From Lunularia cruciata (Eukaryota; Streptophyta; Marchantiopsida; Lunulariales; Lunulariaceae), in assembly GCA_948567375.1 (NCBI GenBank), contig OX419761.1, positions 49,230,501-49,294,500 on the forward strand: a stretch of 64,000 nucleotides of DNA. The letters are read 5' to 3'. The first letter of the stretch is position 1, and each line of letters begins with the position of its first letter. Positions 62,532-64,000 of this stretch are shown piece after piece. Both the position numbers and the translations under genes were made by a program. The notes below the pieces were generated by a model. It saw only the letters and a list, made by a program, of their open reading frames with translations. It did no database searches and had not been told where the DNA came from.

Positions 62532-62692
62532 GATATCTGAGGTGCGGTAGGGCAGATTTCTCATATAGACTCTATTGGGGCTTAGCCACAATAGATGGGG
62601 CTAAATGGGGCTTAGCCCCATTTTACTTTCTTTTCTCTCCCTTGTACGGCTTGATGGGGTCTTCCATCCTTCGCATTTTCTACGCGGTCGCT
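62532..62692 (+). repeat. Dispersed core repeat, copy 6 (full length)
   Basis: From GATATCTGAGGTGCGGTAGG through TCATATAGACTCTATTGGGG, CTTAGCCACAATAG, GGGGCTTAGCCCCATTTTAC, CTCTCCCTTGTACGGCTTG and GGGGTCTTCCATCCTTC to CTACGCGGTCGCTTTC. It contains an extra internal TGGGGCTTAGCC duplication compared with copy 4. Confidence 0.9.
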
Positions 62693-62747
62693 TTCTTATT
62701 ATTAGAGTATTGCTGCTGAAAGGTCTAATAATAAGAAGGCGACCGCG
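62683..62747. repeat. 24-bp inverted repeat at the right end of dispersed repeat copy 6
   Basis: CGCGGTCGCTTTCTTATTAT and TAGA (62683-62706) are followed after 17 bases by the reverse complement (62724-62747) with one mismatch. The left arm is the conserved right-hand end of the dispersed repeat. The structure is therefore either a hairpin tail or two repeat ends joined head to head. Confidence 0.92.
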
Positions 62748-63451
62748 GTACAGGGCATGTCATAAGTCATACAAAAAGCAAGAGAGGACGGGTGAAGAGA
62801 GGACACATCCATTAGGCTGGGTAACAGTTGCCAAACGATCTCAGCAGTCTACAGAAATCTATACAACATCTAACGTGAACAATTGAAGCGAAAATTGTGC
62901 TCATGTGCTCTCCACACACGTCCAGGCAAAATCAAGTGCTACGTAATCTAAAGAATCCTATATCTTCTTGTCAATGGTCTGGTCTGAGGGATTGAAGACC
63001 TACAGAACATGATTCTAGAATCACTCGTTAAAATGAGAAGAAAGCTACCTTATGTGTCCTGGACATCTAATTATCTACACCTGTGGTGGTTAGATGTGGG
63101 TGGGCTAACCTAACCACGACAAGTCCTGGCTTCTCAAGTCCCTTAGGGCGAGTGTTTCATGCTACCTCAGTTCTCTGATCCCAAGTCGGCCGGCTTTCGA
63201 ATACGCGACCAATTAACTTGCAAGCCCTTCCCGCATCAGCAGACTGGCGGTTGACGAATTCTGCCCCGACTTGTTATCTTGGTGCTTGCTGTATGAAATT
63301 GTCCGTCCATCGGTTGGTCTTTCTCTTCAGGTTGCCTTGAAGTCGGGACCTCTCTCTTGCAAATATACACACAATGCGGCAATCTTCCAGTGAGTCCGAA
63401 GAAAAGCATTGCTCGTATGCGGAACGCTTCGTTGTGATCTAAATTGTCAAC
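62748..63451. other. Gap between repeat copy 6 and the kinase gene
   Basis: No coding sequence recognised. The part next to 63451 is probably the 3' UTR of the minus-strand kinase gene. Confidence 0.4.
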
Positions 63452-63900
63452 TTAGCTATTACCATGTCCGCTGCTTCCACTGTCGATAGAGGATGATTTA
63501 AGTGTGACTATTTGATGATGAAAGTTGGGAGTACAAACAACTTTTGATGTTGCTCGCTGCTTCACTAATGGGACCAAAGATTGGACCACATCTGTCATCA
63601 GCGGTCGGTAGTCTGCTTCAGGCTGAACACACATGGCTGCAATGGCGGCAACCTGTCCCAAAACCACCGTTGCTTCTTCAGATATAGAGTATAACGACTC
63701 CAGATCATAAAGGATCGTTCACTGACTCCAGAAAAAAATAACATTGCAAAATAAGCCAAAAGAAAAGGGGATGCAAACACTCTGCTATGTACATCGGGAG
63801 AATAGCCGACCTGAATGAGTTCTTTGACAGCGAATTGCCCTTGCAACACTGGATCAACCATCTCTATCAACTTTTCTCGATCAGTTAAGCGGGGTAGGGC
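63452..63900 (-). CDS. Receptor-like protein kinase, last two exons (gene continues beyond the window)
   Basis: Minus-strand exons 63811-63900 and 63452-63652 join in phase across a 158-base GT-AG intron to 96 codons and a TAA-type end after GSSGHGNS. The protein is the end of a kinase C-lobe: [17 protein letters not shown] (the loop after helix G), [17 protein letters not shown], then [16 protein letters not shown] with the invariant subdomain XI Arg, then QSLVPLV and a short Ser-rich tail. This wording is typical of plant RLK/Pelle kinases, in particular receptor-like cytoplasmic kinases of the PBS1/PTI1 type and close relatives. The ATP-binding and catalytic loops lie outside the window, so activity, any extracellular part and the exact subfamily cannot be judged. 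Confidence 0.85.
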
Positions 63901-64000
63901 CTGCGAGGATATTTACAAAAATGGAATAAGTGTGTTGCAAACTCATGCAGAAGGTCTTCCTTGCGAAGAAAATGCGAATTCCCTGAGTAATAAGAAGCAG

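Noticed and set aside
1-64000. Search for CRISPR arrays, bacterial operons, integrons or phage genes
   Set aside because: Spliced plant genes occur throughout and the repeats are not regularly spaced short direct repeats with unique spacers, so none of these applies.

Overview
The window is nuclear DNA from a land plant. It carries a plastid ClpR subunit, a plant-type CAMTA transcription factor and a plastid-style J-protein/ferredoxin tail. All are split by ordinary GT-AG introns of about 120-1100 bases and separated by long repeat-rich intergenic DNA. Intron sizes and the divergence of the proteins from flowering-plant homologues suggest a non-seed plant such as a liverwort or moss; that placement is inference.

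Four genes can be supported. At the left edge (7-997, +) are the last three exons of a protein ending in a [4Fe-4S] ferredoxin-like domain of the kind fused to chloroplast J-domains. At 12395-16066 (+) is a complete seven-exon gene for ClpR4, a catalytically dead subunit of the plastid Clp protease core (312 aa). At 27924-34838 (+) are twelve exons of a CAMTA factor with CG-1, TIG, ankyrin, IQ and calmodulin-binding parts in order; its last short exon is not fixed. At the right edge (63452-63900, -) are the last two exons of a receptor-like protein kinase. The genes belong to unrelated processes: plastid proteostasis and Fe-S biology, calcium signalling, kinase signalling.

Between them lie decayed mobile elements in AT-rich blocks (about 2.9-11.6 kb and 44-56 kb). 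These include a PIF/Harbinger-type transposase relic (10.58-11.59 kb, -), a Ty1/copia RNase H relic (45.2-45.6 kb, -), and a Ty3/gypsy element with both LTRs and a C-terminal chromodomain (48.27-53.77 kb). That element is interrupted by an unrelated solo LTR (51.61-52.17 kb, -) whose sister copy sits at 46.18-46.71 kb. A second gypsy fragment lies at 54.1-55.5 kb.

The most unusual signals are non-coding. A short dispersed repeat family has six recognisable copies on both strands, sharing a sharply conserved core. A 3-kb array of degenerate tandem units (35.99-39.15 kb) lies directly downstream of CAMTA. There is also a TGACG-rich patch at 57.5-58.4 kb, a diverged short-period array at 59.0-59.5 kb, several near-perfect recent tandem duplications of 29-105 bp, a pure 23-G run and an 80-bp TA microsatellite.
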